Made by a program: the position numbers and the translations under genes. From the NCBI GenBank assembly GCA_016463265.1, contig JAEMRP010000045.1:1-7255 (forward strand): a stretch of DNA of 7,255 nucleotides. The letters are read 5' to 3'. The stretch is from Microbacteriaceae bacterium. GTDB lineage: Bacteria; Actinomycetota; Actinomycetes; Actinomycetales; Microbacteriaceae. The notes beneath the pieces are model-generated. The model did no database searches. It was not told where the DNA came from and worked only from the letters and a program-made list of their open reading frames with translations. Shown in pieces: positions 1 to 6,975 of the stretch (positions are counted from its first letter, which is position 1; each line of letters starts with the position of its first letter).

Positions 1-45
1 GAACGGGTTTCGCAGTTGCACGCGGTTGGATCGCACCCTACTCAT
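1..45 (-). CDS. ftsW: Probable start of FtsW (lipid II polymerase), truncated by window edge
   Basis: An ATG at 45-43, inside the last codons of murD, opens a frame that overlaps the murD stop by 8 nt (ATGAGTAG) and stays open to the left edge. It encodes MSRVRSNRVQLRNPF, a short basic stretch suited to the cytoplasmic N-terminus of a membrane protein. GTGGGA lies about 10 nt upstream and could serve as ribosome binding site. In actinobacterial dcw clusters the gene after murD is usually ftsW, the SEDS glycosyltransferase that pairs with FtsI. No ftsW-specific residue is visible in 15 codons, so the name rests on gene order. A GTG at 36 in the same frame is an alternative start. Confidence 0.45.
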   Translation of the reverse strand, partial: MSRVRSNRVQLRNPF

Positions 46-1513
46 CGGTCAATCCCACGTGCGTGCGAACGGCAGCCTGAAATTGCCGCCCTCGGTCGGC
101 ATAGTCAACAAATTGATCCATCGATGCGGCAGCGGGTGCCAACAACACCGTGTCGCCGGGCGACGCGTGAAGGACGGCAGCGGAAACAGCAGCGTCCATC
201 ACGTTGTCCGCGTCAATTTCAATGAACGGAACATCGGGCGCCCACGCCGCCATTGCGCGCCGGGGCTCGTCGCGGTCGACCCCGATAGCGATGACGGCGC
301 GAAGTCTCGATTGGTGTGCCTGAACCAGCTCATCAATCTGTGTTCCCTTGAACATTCCCCCGACAATCCACACCAGTGACGGGAATGCGCGGAGCGACGC
401 ATTTGCTGCGTGCGCATTGGTTGCCTTTGAATCGTCTATCCAGGTCACACCAGCGTTTTCCGTCACCATCTCACACCGATGATGGTCAAGTTCGAAAGAA
501 TCGAGTCCAGTTGCAACATCCACTGCGGACGCCCCAACAGACAATGCCATCCCTGACGCGGCGAGGATATTGAGAATCATGTGGGGGGTCGCAAAGCCAA
601 GTTCGACCAGATGATCGACCGTCGTCAATTCCTGGGCGTTGTTTCGTCGATCGGGCACAAATGCGCGGTCGACGAGTATGCCGTCAATTGTTCCCAGTTC
701 ACCGGTGTCTGGCGTGACTAGCCCGAAGCCGATTGCCTCGCAGCCTTCCTCGACATTCGCGTCGCGCACTAGGGCTTCGGTCACTGGGTCGATTCGGCTA
801 TAGAACACGGACTTGCGGGTGTTGTGATACACCACACCTTTCGCCGCACGGTACGCCTCGGCTGAGCCGTGCCAATCAAGGTGGTCCTCGGCGATGTTGA
901 GACAGGCACTGACCAGCGGGCGAAGTGCACCTTCCCCGACGGTGGGCAACCAGTGCAATTGGAAGCTCGAGATCTCGACGACGAGGAATTCAAAACCAGT
1001 TGGGTCACGAACTGCGTCCAACACCGGTACACCGATATTTCCAACCGCTGCGACGCGAAATCCCGCTGTCGCTAAAACGTGTGCAGTGAGCTGAGTCGTT
1101 GTGGTCTTGCCATTGGTCCCCGTGATGAGAATCCACTCTGAGGTTAACACCTTGTCCCGGACTCGCCACGCAAGTTCGATGTCGCTCCAGATTGGAATTG
1201 ACTCGGTCGCGGCCCAGGAGACGATTGGGTGTTGAGGGGAAACACCCGGACTCACGATGATGACGTCCGGTGCAAACTCGGCCGCGAGCCTCACCATCTC
1301 GGTCTCGTCCGGCACAATCGCATAGTCGATACCGATGACGTCGAGAATCGCGGTGTGCTCGTCTGACGCACGTGACGTGACGACGAACGCTTCACACCCG
1401 AGTTCCCACAGCGTGTCAGCGACAGAAAAACCGGTGACCCCGAGCCCCACAACAAGGACTTTGACGCCCTTCCAATCAGCGTTCCAACTCGTCAGACCGG
1501 AGAGGCGCGACAT
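38..1513 (-). CDS. murD: UDP-N-acetylmuramoylalanine--D-glutamate ligase MurD
   Basis: MurD adds D-Glu, the second residue of the stem peptide, to UDP-MurNAc-L-Ala (or the corresponding first residue) with ATP in the cytoplasm. From the ATG at 1513 it has 491 residues. A Rossmann-like N-terminal domain (KVLVVGLGVTGFSVA, 18-32) precedes the central ATPase with P-loop ITGTNGKTTTT (130-140), EISSFQL (180-186), NIAEDHLDWHGS (206-217) and the probably carbamylated K225 in YRAAKGVVY. The C-terminal domain has HHRCE (344-348), DDSKATN (360-366), GGMFKG (385-390), LLAPAAASMDQF (457-468) and DRGRQF (473-478). All motifs of a working enzyme are seen. An ATG five codons upstream (1528) would overlap mraY by 16 nt. 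I prefer 1513 because of the compact TAATG junction and a weak GGGCGAG upstream of it. Confidence 0.96.
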   Translation of the reverse strand: MSRLSGLTSWNADWKGVKVLVVGLGVTGFSVADTLWELGCEAFVVTSRASDEHTAILDVIGIDYAIVPDETEMVRLAAEFAPDVIIVSPGVSPQHPIVSWAATESIPIWSDIELAWRVRDKVLTSEWILITGTNGKTTTTQLTAHVLATAGFRVAAVGNIGVPVLDAVRDPTGFEFLVVEISSFQLHWLPTVGEGALRPLVSACLNIAEDHLDWHGSAEAYRAAKGVVYHNTRKSVFYSRIDPVTEALVRDANVEEGCEAIGFGLVTPDTGELGTIDGILVDRAFVPDRRNNAQELTTVDHLVELGFATPHMILNILAASGMALSVGASAVDVATGLDSFELDHHRCEMVTENAGVTWIDDSKATNAHAANASLRAFPSLVWIVGGMFKGTQIDELVQAHQSRLRAVIAIGVDRDEPRRAMAAWAPDVPFIEIDADNVMDAAVSAAVLHASPGDTVLLAPAAASMDQFVDYADRGRQFQAAVRTHVGLTDE

Positions 1514-2610
1514 TACTGGCTCGCCCATTCCAGGTAGAACAACCCCACACCCAAACCGACTCCGAGGGCCGCAATCAGCCAGAATCTCACGACAACAGTG
1601 ATCTCAGCCCAGCCCTTCAACTCGAAGTGGTGATGAAGAGGACTCATGAGAAAAATGCGTTTACCCTTGGTCAATTTGAAGTACGCGCGCTGAATAATGA
1701 CCGAGCCCGCCACGATGACGAATATCGACCCAATGAGAATGATGAGAAGTTCGGTTCGGGTCAAGATTGCCAGCGCAGCGAGCGCGCCGCCGAGACCCAG
1801 TGACCCGGTGTCACCCATAAAGATTTGTGCGGGGGTCGTGTTCCACCACAGGAACCCCACGGTGCTTGCGGCGATAGCTGCGGCGATGGCGACCAGATCT
1901 AGCGAGTCGCGTGCCGCGTAGCACTTGTAGGCAACCTCCGGGTCCAAGGCCGAACTGAAACATGACTGATTGAATTGCCAAAAGCCGATGATGACGTACG
2001 AGGTGATGGCCAGAATCGCACTCCCAGAAGCCAACCCGTCCAGACCGTCAGCGACATTGACGCCGTTTGCGGTCGAAATGACGATGAGGTTCGTCCACAG
2101 TACGTAGAGGACGACCCCGACGATTCCGCCAATGACGGCGAAGTCAAGCCACGGGATGTCCCGCACCGCACTAATCGCCATCGATGCAGGTGTCATGCCG
2201 TTCTCATCAGGAAAGCTAATGGCGAGGAGAGCAAACACCGTGGCGACGAGGGCCTGCCCGAAAACCTTGGCCCAACCCCCAAGACCCAGACTGCGCTGTT
2301 TTCGTGACTTGGTGAAATCGTCGATAAACCCTACGATTCCCATTCCGGTCATCATGAGCACGACGAGGAGGCCACTCAGTGTTGGCGGGTCCTGCTCGAC
2401 GAGGTGCCCAAGCGCGTAACCAACAACTGCACCGAGAATGATGACAATTCCGCCCATCGTGGGGGTCCCGCGTTTGGTGTGGTGGCTTTGCGGACCGTCA
2501 TCGCGAATGAATTGCCCCCAGCCGAGACGATCAAACAATCGAATGAACACGGGAGTCAAAAACAAGGTAAATGCGAGCGCAAAGCTGGCACCAAAGAGCA
2601 CGGACCTCAT
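1513..2610 (-). CDS. mraY: Phospho-N-acetylmuramoyl-pentapeptide-transferase MraY (lipid I synthase)
   Basis: MraY transfers phospho-MurNAc-pentapeptide from UDP to undecaprenyl phosphate on the inner face of the membrane, giving lipid I. The 365-residue protein has about ten hydrophobic segments and the family motifs in order: [11 protein letters not shown] (44-54), FIDDFTK (95-101) with the Asp pair 97-98, [15 protein letters not shown] (182-196) with Asn185 and Asp188/191, [12 protein letters not shown] (264-275) with Asp267, and [12 protein letters not shown] (323-334). Length is normal. A loop of about 25 residues near 212-237 contains two Cys (QSC and [12 protein letters not shown]), a feature I associate with actinobacterial MraY. 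The ATG at 2610 overlaps the preceding stop as ATGA and has a strong Shine-Dalgarno. The stop TAA overlaps the murD ATG as TAATG. Its substrate is the UDP-MurNAc-pentapeptide that MurF would make, so MurF activity is expected somewhere in this cell. Confidence 0.97.
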   Translation of the reverse strand: MRSVLFGASFALAFTLFLTPVFIRLFDRLGWGQFIRDDGPQSHHTKRGTPTMGGIVIILGAVVGYALGHLVEQDPPTLSGLLVVLMMTGMGIVGFIDDFTKSRKQRSLGLGGWAKVFGQALVATVFALLAISFPDENGMTPASMAISAVRDIPWLDFAVIGGIVGVVLYVLWTNLIVISTANGVNVADGLDGLASGSAILAITSYVIIGFWQFNQSCFSSALDPEVAYKCYAARDSLDLVAIAAAIAASTVGFLWWNTTPAQIFMGDTGSLGLGGALAALAILTRTELLIILIGSIFVIVAGSVIIQRAYFKLTKGKRIFLMSPLHHHFELKGWAEITVVVRFWLIAALGVGLGVGLFYLEWASQ

Positions 2611-3026
2611 GGTCGGTCCTCCTTCAGTCGCTCCACAACGTCTCCCAGATCTGCGTCCACTCCGCCGGTGACCAAAATCGCCACACGAGGTCCCCGCAGA
2701 CTCACAACTTCATCGTAGGCGTGCTCGACACCGAAAACGGGGATTGACTCTCCGCCCCACGAACCTTCTTGCTCGGCGGTCTGATGCATCCTGCGGGCAC
2801 TCTCACCCACCACAATCAGGTGGTGCACATTGAGTCGCACGGTCATGATTCCGAGGGTGTCCAGTTGTTCGGCCACATCACCGCCTTCGATCAGACCCGC
2901 CACGTGAACGGTGTCAAAACCATCGACTCGAAGTTCAGCGAGTTTTCTCTGTGCGGCGCGAACACCCTCAAAGGTGGTTTCGGTGTGGGCGTCGAGAAGG
3001 AGCGTTCCATCCGAGAGTTCGGACAT
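2607..3026 (-). CDS. Stand-alone MurF C-terminal-domain-like protein (murF slot, catalytic domains absent)
   Basis: This 139-residue protein occupies the position of murF, between murE and mraY, but corresponds only to the C-terminal domain of MurF, the D-Ala-D-Ala-adding ligase (normally about 450-500 residues). [20 protein letters not shown] (5-24) aligns with the MurF segment 'DGvtviNDAYNANPdSmraA'. [20 protein letters not shown] (63-82) and EGSWGGESI (87-95) match the 'd.livVG..ar.i' region, and [19 protein letters not shown] (116-134) matches 'vvLVKGSra..le.vv..L'. The NDAYNANP motif, the GDM.ELG....H motif and the VKGS lysine are all changed, and there is no P-loop. The frame is intact. 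ATG at 3026 lies 2 nt after the murE stop; an in-frame GTG at 3032 (GTGA overlap with that stop) and a TTG at 3041 are alternatives, none with a clear Shine-Dalgarno. It could be a repurposed domain or a relict. Homology is fairly secure; function is unknown. Confidence 0.8.
   Translation of the reverse strand: MSELSDGTLLLDAHTETTFEGVRAAQRKLAELRVDGFDTVHVAGLIEGGDVAEQLDTLGIMTVRLNVHHLIVVGESARRMHQTAEQEGSWGGESIPVFGVEHAYDEVVSLRGPRVAILVTGGVDADLGDVVERLKEDRP
2618..2624 (-). promoter_or_regulatory. Strong ribosome binding site of mraY inside the murF-like gene
   Basis: The minus strand reads AAGGAGG with 7 nt to the ATG at 2610, an essentially perfect Shine-Dalgarno. It is embedded in the last codons of the murF-like ORF, so that ORF's end cannot change freely without affecting mraY translation. 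Confidence 0.85.
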
Positions 3027-3028
3027 AA

Positions 3029-4576
3029 TCACAATGACCAACCCGCTTCAGCCAAGGCGGACCGAGCAAGTTCGCGTGCGGAGTACCGCGTTCGTTCCCC
3101 GCGGATGTCCCGGTAATCCTGATGGCCTGGGCCCGCCCACAAAATGGAGTCCCCTTCTCGGGCGAGTGAGACCGCGAGCCGAATGGCGTTCTCGGGTGGC
3201 GATTCTTCATAGATCTCGGGGCCATCCGCGACCGATCGCGCCGATTCGAGCAGTTGTGCGCGAATCGCGGTGGGGTCTTCGAATCGAGGGTGATGGTCAG
3301 TGATGATGAGGATGTCGCACCCCTCGGCCGCCACGCGGGCCATGTCGAATCTCTTCGACGCGTCACGATCGCCGTCCGCGCCAAAAATCATGATGGTCCG
3401 ACCCGACGTGAAGCGTCGAACCGCCGCCAAGGTGTGGTCGAACGCGTCCGGCGAATGTCCGAAATCGACGTACACGTTGGGGCCGCGGTTGCCCGAGACC
3501 TTTTCTGTCCGCCCCGGCAGATACGCCTGAATGCCACTGTCGCGTTCGAGCGCTGCTGCGATCGCGTCTGGCTCGTATCCCGCTTCAATCAGCATGACGA
3601 GTGCCAGTCCCGCGTTGGCCGCCATGTGACGTCCGATAACCGGCTCCCGCGTGGAAATGGACACACCGTCGATCGATGTCAGGGTGAACGCCGTGAAGGC
3701 TGGGTCGTCCTCCGTCACCTCGACCTGCCAATAGGCCGACGTGTCGCCCGTTGACGAGATCGTGGTAACCGGAATGTGAGAATCTTCGACGATTCGCTGC
3801 CCCCACGCTGTATCGAGTGACACAACCCCCCGACGGGCGATTGCAGGATCAAAGAGAGCGCGCTTTGCACGGAAATAATCGTCCATATCCGAATAGTCGT
3901 CGAGGTGATCATGTGAAAGATTGGTGAATCCAACAACATCAAACCTGATTCCGGAAACACGGTTGTGAGTCAATGCTTGAGCCGAAACTTCAATGACCAC
4001 CGCGCGAACGGCGACTTCTTTCATCCGAGCGATAAGGGCGTGCAGTTCGCTGGCCTCCGGCGTCGTCAATCGCGAGACATACCTTTCACCAGCGATATGC
4101 CGCTCTGCCGTAGTCGACAGTCCCGTCGTGATTCCCATTTGACGCAGAATCCCCTCGAGCAGATACGACGTTGAGGTCTTGCCGTTCGTGCCCGTAACTC
4201 CGAAATACTGCGGCGCATTGTCGTCGGTTCGATAGACCCACCGAGCGATGTCACCGAGAGTGGTGCGCGGTGACTCGACAACAACAATCGGCATCCCGCA
4301 TTCTGCCGCGATAACGGCACCGTCGTCATCCGTGAGTATCGCAACCGCTCCGTTTGCTCGAGCGTCGGCGGCGAACTCGGCACCGTGGCGGTTGGCGCCG
4401 CGGACGGCCACGAACATGTCGCCCGCCGTCACCTCACGGGTCATGACCGTCATTCCGGAAATCTCGACGCCGCGAAGATTACCTATCGACCGGAGCCCGA
4501 GCTCAGAGACCAAAATGTCCAGCGAGCGTGGGCTGACGTGCTCTGGTCGAATAACGGGTGGGATGTTTCCGGTCAC
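3029..4576 (-). CDS. murE: UDP-MurNAc-L-Ala/Gly-D-Glu:third-residue ligase MurE
   Basis: MurE adds the third residue of the stem peptide to the UDP-MurNAc-dipeptide in the cytoplasm, using ATP. From the GTG start the protein has 515 residues, normal for the family. The N-terminal UDP-binding domain spans about 1-110. The central ATPase has the P-loop GVTGTNGKTST (126-136), TTPEASELH (171-179), EVSAQAL (196-202) and the Lys likely to be carbamylated, K238 in FRAKRALF. The C-terminal domain has PGRTEKV (354-360), DFGHSPDA (371-378), GDRDASKR (402-409), DHHPR (427-431) and AGPGHQDY (481-488). Three sites differ from the textbook enzyme: the usual EvSSHaL has Gln for His; the meso-DAP-binding DNPR is DHHPR; and AGKGHE is AGPGHQ. 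The added residue is therefore uncertain; Lys, Orn or diaminobutyrate are options. An ATG at 4741 would extend it into ftsI and is unlikely. Confidence 0.94.
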   Translation of the reverse strand: MTGNIPPVIRPEHVSPRSLDILVSELGLRSIGNLRGVEISGMTVMTREVTAGDMFVAVRGANRHGAEFAADARANGAVAILTDDDGAVIAAECGMPIVVVESPRTTLGDIARWVYRTDDNAPQYFGVTGTNGKTSTSYLLEGILRQMGITTGLSTTAERHIAGERYVSRLTTPEASELHALIARMKEVAVRAVVIEVSAQALTHNRVSGIRFDVVGFTNLSHDHLDDYSDMDDYFRAKRALFDPAIARRGVVSLDTAWGQRIVEDSHIPVTTISSTGDTSAYWQVEVTEDDPAFTAFTLTSIDGVSISTREPVIGRHMAANAGLALVMLIEAGYEPDAIAAALERDSGIQAYLPGRTEKVSGNRGPNVYVDFGHSPDAFDHTLAAVRRFTSGRTIMIFGADGDRDASKRFDMARVAAEGCDILIITDHHPRFEDPTAIRAQLLESARSVADGPEIYEESPPENAIRLAVSLAREGDSILWAGPGHQDYRDIRGERTRYSARELARSALAEAGWSL

Positions 4577-4585
4577 GCGTCGGTT

Positions 4586-4591
4586 TCCTTC
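4586..4591 (-). promoter_or_regulatory. Ribosome binding site that fixes the GTG start of murE
   Basis: The minus strand reads GAAGGA here, 9 nt before the GTG at 4576. It overlaps the ftsI stop codon (TGA, 4592-4590), so a ribosome finishing ftsI would sit on it. This favours the GTG at 4576 over the in-frame ATG at 4741, which lies 150 nt inside ftsI. Confidence 0.7.
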
Positions 4592-6332
4592 ACCATTCGA
4601 TCGGCCAGTTCTCTGCTTTCCCACTGGACGGCGGGACGCGATAGTACTTGAGTGCTTGCCCCATGAGTGTAGCGAACGAGGTGGCCGCCGCGAGGGAGGT
4701 TCGCTCGAATTCGGGCAAACCAAAAGTGACAACGATGGCAAACTTTGGATTCTCGGCCGGCGCGACGCCCGCTACCGAAATGATGCGGTCGTCGGTGTAC
4801 TCGCCATTTCTGGCGACTTCAGCAGTTCCGGACTTGATTGCAATGCGATATCCGGGAACACTGACCAAGGTATTTAAGAAGCCAACTTTCGCCACCGTTT
4901 CCATCATCGAAATTGTTTGGTCCGCGGCTTGTGCCGATACCGCCTGAACCCCCTCGGTTGGCGGCTCGTCGATCACCGTCCCGTCGGCTTGTTCACAACC
5001 GGAGATGAGCGTGAGCGGCTTGCGGACTCCGTGGTTTCCCAGAGTTTGATAGGCGCTCGCAATCTGTGCACTCGTGGTCGTGATCCCTTGACCAAAGATT
5101 TCGGTGTGCTGAGTGACGCTGTCCACCACGTCGGGTGTCGCGATATATCCCGAATCTTCTCCAAGGAAATTGACCGCCGTCTTCTGGCCAATTCCGAAGG
5201 AACTGAGAATGTCATATCGTGCCCGTTTGTTGAGATTTTGGGCCATCACGTTCATCCCAATATTCGAGGAGTTGACGAGAATGCCCGTCGTCGTCCAGCG
5301 CTCGGTACCGTGTGCGAATGCGTCGACAAAGTATTTTCCGTCCTCAAGGTAGAAACGTCCGGGAACCGTGAATCGATCCGACGGACTCACAAGGCCTCGG
5401 TCAATCATGGACGCGATCGTCAACGGTTTCACGACCGATCCCGGTTCGTACGGTGACGAAAAGAGTCGTGCCCCCATGTCATCAACATTTGATCCGTCAA
5501 CGTTGTTAGGATCGACGCTTGGCCAATCTGCAGCGGCAAGAATGTGACCGTCTTCGATTCGAACAATCAGCGCTGTGGCCCACTCTGCCCCGAGTTCCTT
5601 TCCACGAGAGCTCAAAACTTTTTGAGAGAACCATTGAAGATCGGAATCAATCGTGAGGTGAATTGTCCCACCGTTGACGGGTGCAATTTGCTCGAGGGTT
5701 GAACCAGGGATGCGAATCCCATCTCGTCCCTTGGCATAGGTCAGCACGCCATCAGTTGCCGCCAAACACCCGTTCTGTGAGAGTTCTATGCCCGCAAGGG
5801 CGCCATCCGTGCCCATGAAACCAACGAGATTACCGCCGACCGCGCCACGTGGATAGGTTCGGGTTGGACGAAGATCGGAATAGACCCACGGGACACCGAG
5901 GTCTTCAATTTGGCGCAAAACGGCGATTGTCACGCCCTTGACGAGATACGTGAAGTCCGCAGCTGGATCCTTCGTAATCGCGGCGCGCATTGCCGCAACC
6001 CGAGTATCGGTTAACTCAGCGATTTCCGTGAGGGCCTGCTCGACGGTGACGGTGACATCGTCTCGAACAAAATCGCCAGCGTATCGAGGTGACGCGGTGA
6101 TGTCATAGCGGTCAACGGTTGAGGCGAGAACGATGCCGTTCGCATCAACCACATCGCCCCGAATTCCGTAGAGAACGCGTGAGATCGTTCGGTGGGTCCC
6201 TGCTTCATCGTTGAGCTTGTCCGCATCAACGACCTGAATGACGATTAAGCGTCCAACAAAAAACGCTGCCACCACGAAAACCGAGACAAGTAGTAAGCCG
6301 GCCCGTCGCGAAAAATCCGAGGAACGATGCAT
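4590..6332 (-). CDS. ftsI: Septal peptidoglycan transpeptidase FtsI (class B penicillin-binding protein, PBP3 type)
   Basis: FtsI is the D,D-transpeptidase that crosslinks septal peptidoglycan outside the membrane, working with FtsW. The 580-residue protein has a short basic cytoplasmic end, one membrane segment (about 11-33), a PBP dimer or pedestal domain (about 45-210, with RGDVVDANGIVLA at 58-70) and a transpeptidase domain (about 245-570). All three active-site motifs are present: SxxK as EPGSVVK with nucleophile Ser299 and Lys302, SxN as SSN at 355-357, and KSGTAE at 500-505. FGQGITTT (413-420) before the last motif is also typical. There is no PASTA domain, as expected for a division PBP rather than a PASTA-bearing class B PBP. 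The ATG at 6332 has a good ribosome binding site. Two Trp residues lie in the last five residues. The gene ends 13 nt before murE. Confidence 0.96.
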   Translation of the reverse strand: MHRSSDFSRRAGLLLVSVFVVAAFFVGRLIVIQVVDADKLNDEAGTHRTISRVLYGIRGDVVDANGIVLASTVDRYDITASPRYAGDFVRDDVTVTVEQALTEIAELTDTRVAAMRAAITKDPAADFTYLVKGVTIAVLRQIEDLGVPWVYSDLRPTRTYPRGAVGGNLVGFMGTDGALAGIELSQNGCLAATDGVLTYAKGRDGIRIPGSTLEQIAPVNGGTIHLTIDSDLQWFSQKVLSSRGKELGAEWATALIVRIEDGHILAAADWPSVDPNNVDGSNVDDMGARLFSSPYEPGSVVKPLTIASMIDRGLVSPSDRFTVPGRFYLEDGKYFVDAFAHGTERWTTTGILVNSSNIGMNVMAQNLNKRARYDILSSFGIGQKTAVNFLGEDSGYIATPDVVDSVTQHTEIFGQGITTTSAQIASAYQTLGNHGVRKPLTLISGCEQADGTVIDEPPTEGVQAVSAQAADQTISMMETVAKVGFLNTLVSVPGYRIAIKSGTAEVARNGEYTDDRIISVAGVAPAENPKFAIVVTFGLPEFERTSLAAATSFATLMGQALKYYRVPPSSGKAENWPIEW

Positions 6333-6340
6333 TCCGTCCG

Positions 6341-6349
6341 TTCCTCCTC
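6341..6349 (-). promoter_or_regulatory. Ribosome binding site of ftsI
   Basis: On the minus strand this reads GAGGAGGAA, a strong match to the anti-Shine-Dalgarno sequence, ending 8 nt before the ATG at 6332. It lies in the 25-nt gap between the ftsL-like gene and ftsI and supports the chosen ftsI start. Confidence 0.8.
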
Positions 6350-6357
6350 GGCCAGCT

Positions 6358-6975
6358 TTAGTGAGTATTCGGCGCCGGTATACCTGACGTCGATGTGACG
6401 ATACTGGTCGTCTTCACCGAGTCTGCCCCAACGGATAGGCGGTCCACTGATGCCACGCCACGCACGGTGGTCGTCGGGATAAGTGAGGACTCGAGCCAGT
6501 TGGCGATGTTTGTTTGGTCGATCGAACCACGCGCGCCAACGTATGGATTCCCCCAGACTTTGCCGTCACTGATTCGGAGGAAGGCGGGGCGTGAGTTTGA
6601 GATCATGCCAAGATCGTGGGCAACGGTCGATAGGTGCTGGGGCGAATTGAGAACGTTGAGTTGTTCTCCGATTAGTTGCGCGTCGCGTCCCAAATTTTGG
6701 CTTTCTTGTGCCTTGGCGGCGATAACATACGCGTTTGAATCGATTGTGACCGAAAGGAACAGCCGCCCGACAATCAGCAGCACGATGGAGACACCGATTA
6801 TGGTGACGTTGCGACCAGAGAAGATTGCGCGAATCTTTGCGGCTGTCGTCAGCGTGGGCAGGGAACGAACTGGCGAAACGGGCCGAAGACGGGGTGCGGC
6901 GTGAGGTATCGCCGGTGCCATCGGACGCCTCGCCCCGTATGGTGCCGAATAGACGGGGTGGATCATCGTGCTCAT
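6358..6975 (-). CDS. ftsL: FtsL-like septum-formation membrane protein
   Basis: This 205-residue protein sits between rsmH and ftsI, the standard position of ftsL. FtsL is a bitopic protein that joins FtsB/DivIC-type and FtsQ-type partners at the septum and helps activate FtsW-FtsI. The sequence shows a basic, Pro/Ala-rich cytoplasmic tail (about 1-55), one hydrophobic segment (about 57-76, around IIGVSIVLLIVG), then a helical, coiled-coil-like stretch (about 80-115) with Gln/Glu/Leu spacing. Next comes HLSTVAHDLGMISNSRPAFL, resembling the 'A..LGM..P....' end of FtsL-type proteins. A Ser/Thr-rich tail of about 65 residues (140-205) extends beyond the core and looks extracytoplasmic. The ATG at 6975 overlaps the rsmH stop; an ATG three codons further in is possible, and neither has a strong Shine-Dalgarno. 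FtsL proteins diverge quickly, so the call rests on topology and position. Confidence 0.82.
   Translation of the reverse strand: MSTMIHPVYSAPYGARRPMAPAIPHAAPRLRPVSPVRSLPTLTTAAKIRAIFSGRNVTIIGVSIVLLIVGRLFLSVTIDSNAYVIAAKAQESQNLGRDAQLIGEQLNVLNSPQHLSTVAHDLGMISNSRPAFLRISDGKVWGNPYVGARGSIDQTNIANWLESSLIPTTTVRGVASVDRLSVGADSVKTTSIVTSTSGIPAPNTH

Noticed and set aside
2607..3060. Frameshifted or split full-length murF
   Set aside because: There is no room: intact murE fills everything upstream to 3029 and mraY starts at 2610. No other frame in the interval contains a Mur ligase P-loop.
4577..4741. 55-codon N-terminal extension of MurE from the ATG at 4741
   Set aside because: It would overlap ftsI by about 150 nt, its residues are low-complexity Ser/Arg/Pro unlike MurE, and the GTG at 4576 has a well-placed ribosome binding site.
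4248..4877. Plus-strand open frame of 209 codons across the murE/ftsI junction
   Set aside because: It runs antisense to two genes with clear catalytic motifs, has no recognisable domain, and its Arg/Ser/Pro-rich translation is typical of a shadow frame in G+C-rich coding DNA.
4917..5456. Plus-strand open frame of 179 codons inside ftsI
   Set aside because: It is antisense to the FtsI transpeptidase domain, and its composition shows no membrane, domain or motif signal.
6395..6904. Plus-strand open frame of 169 codons opposite the ftsL-like gene
   Set aside because: I considered this because FtsL is poorly conserved. The minus-strand frame has a membrane segment, a coiled coil and ATGA coupling; the plus frame has none of these.
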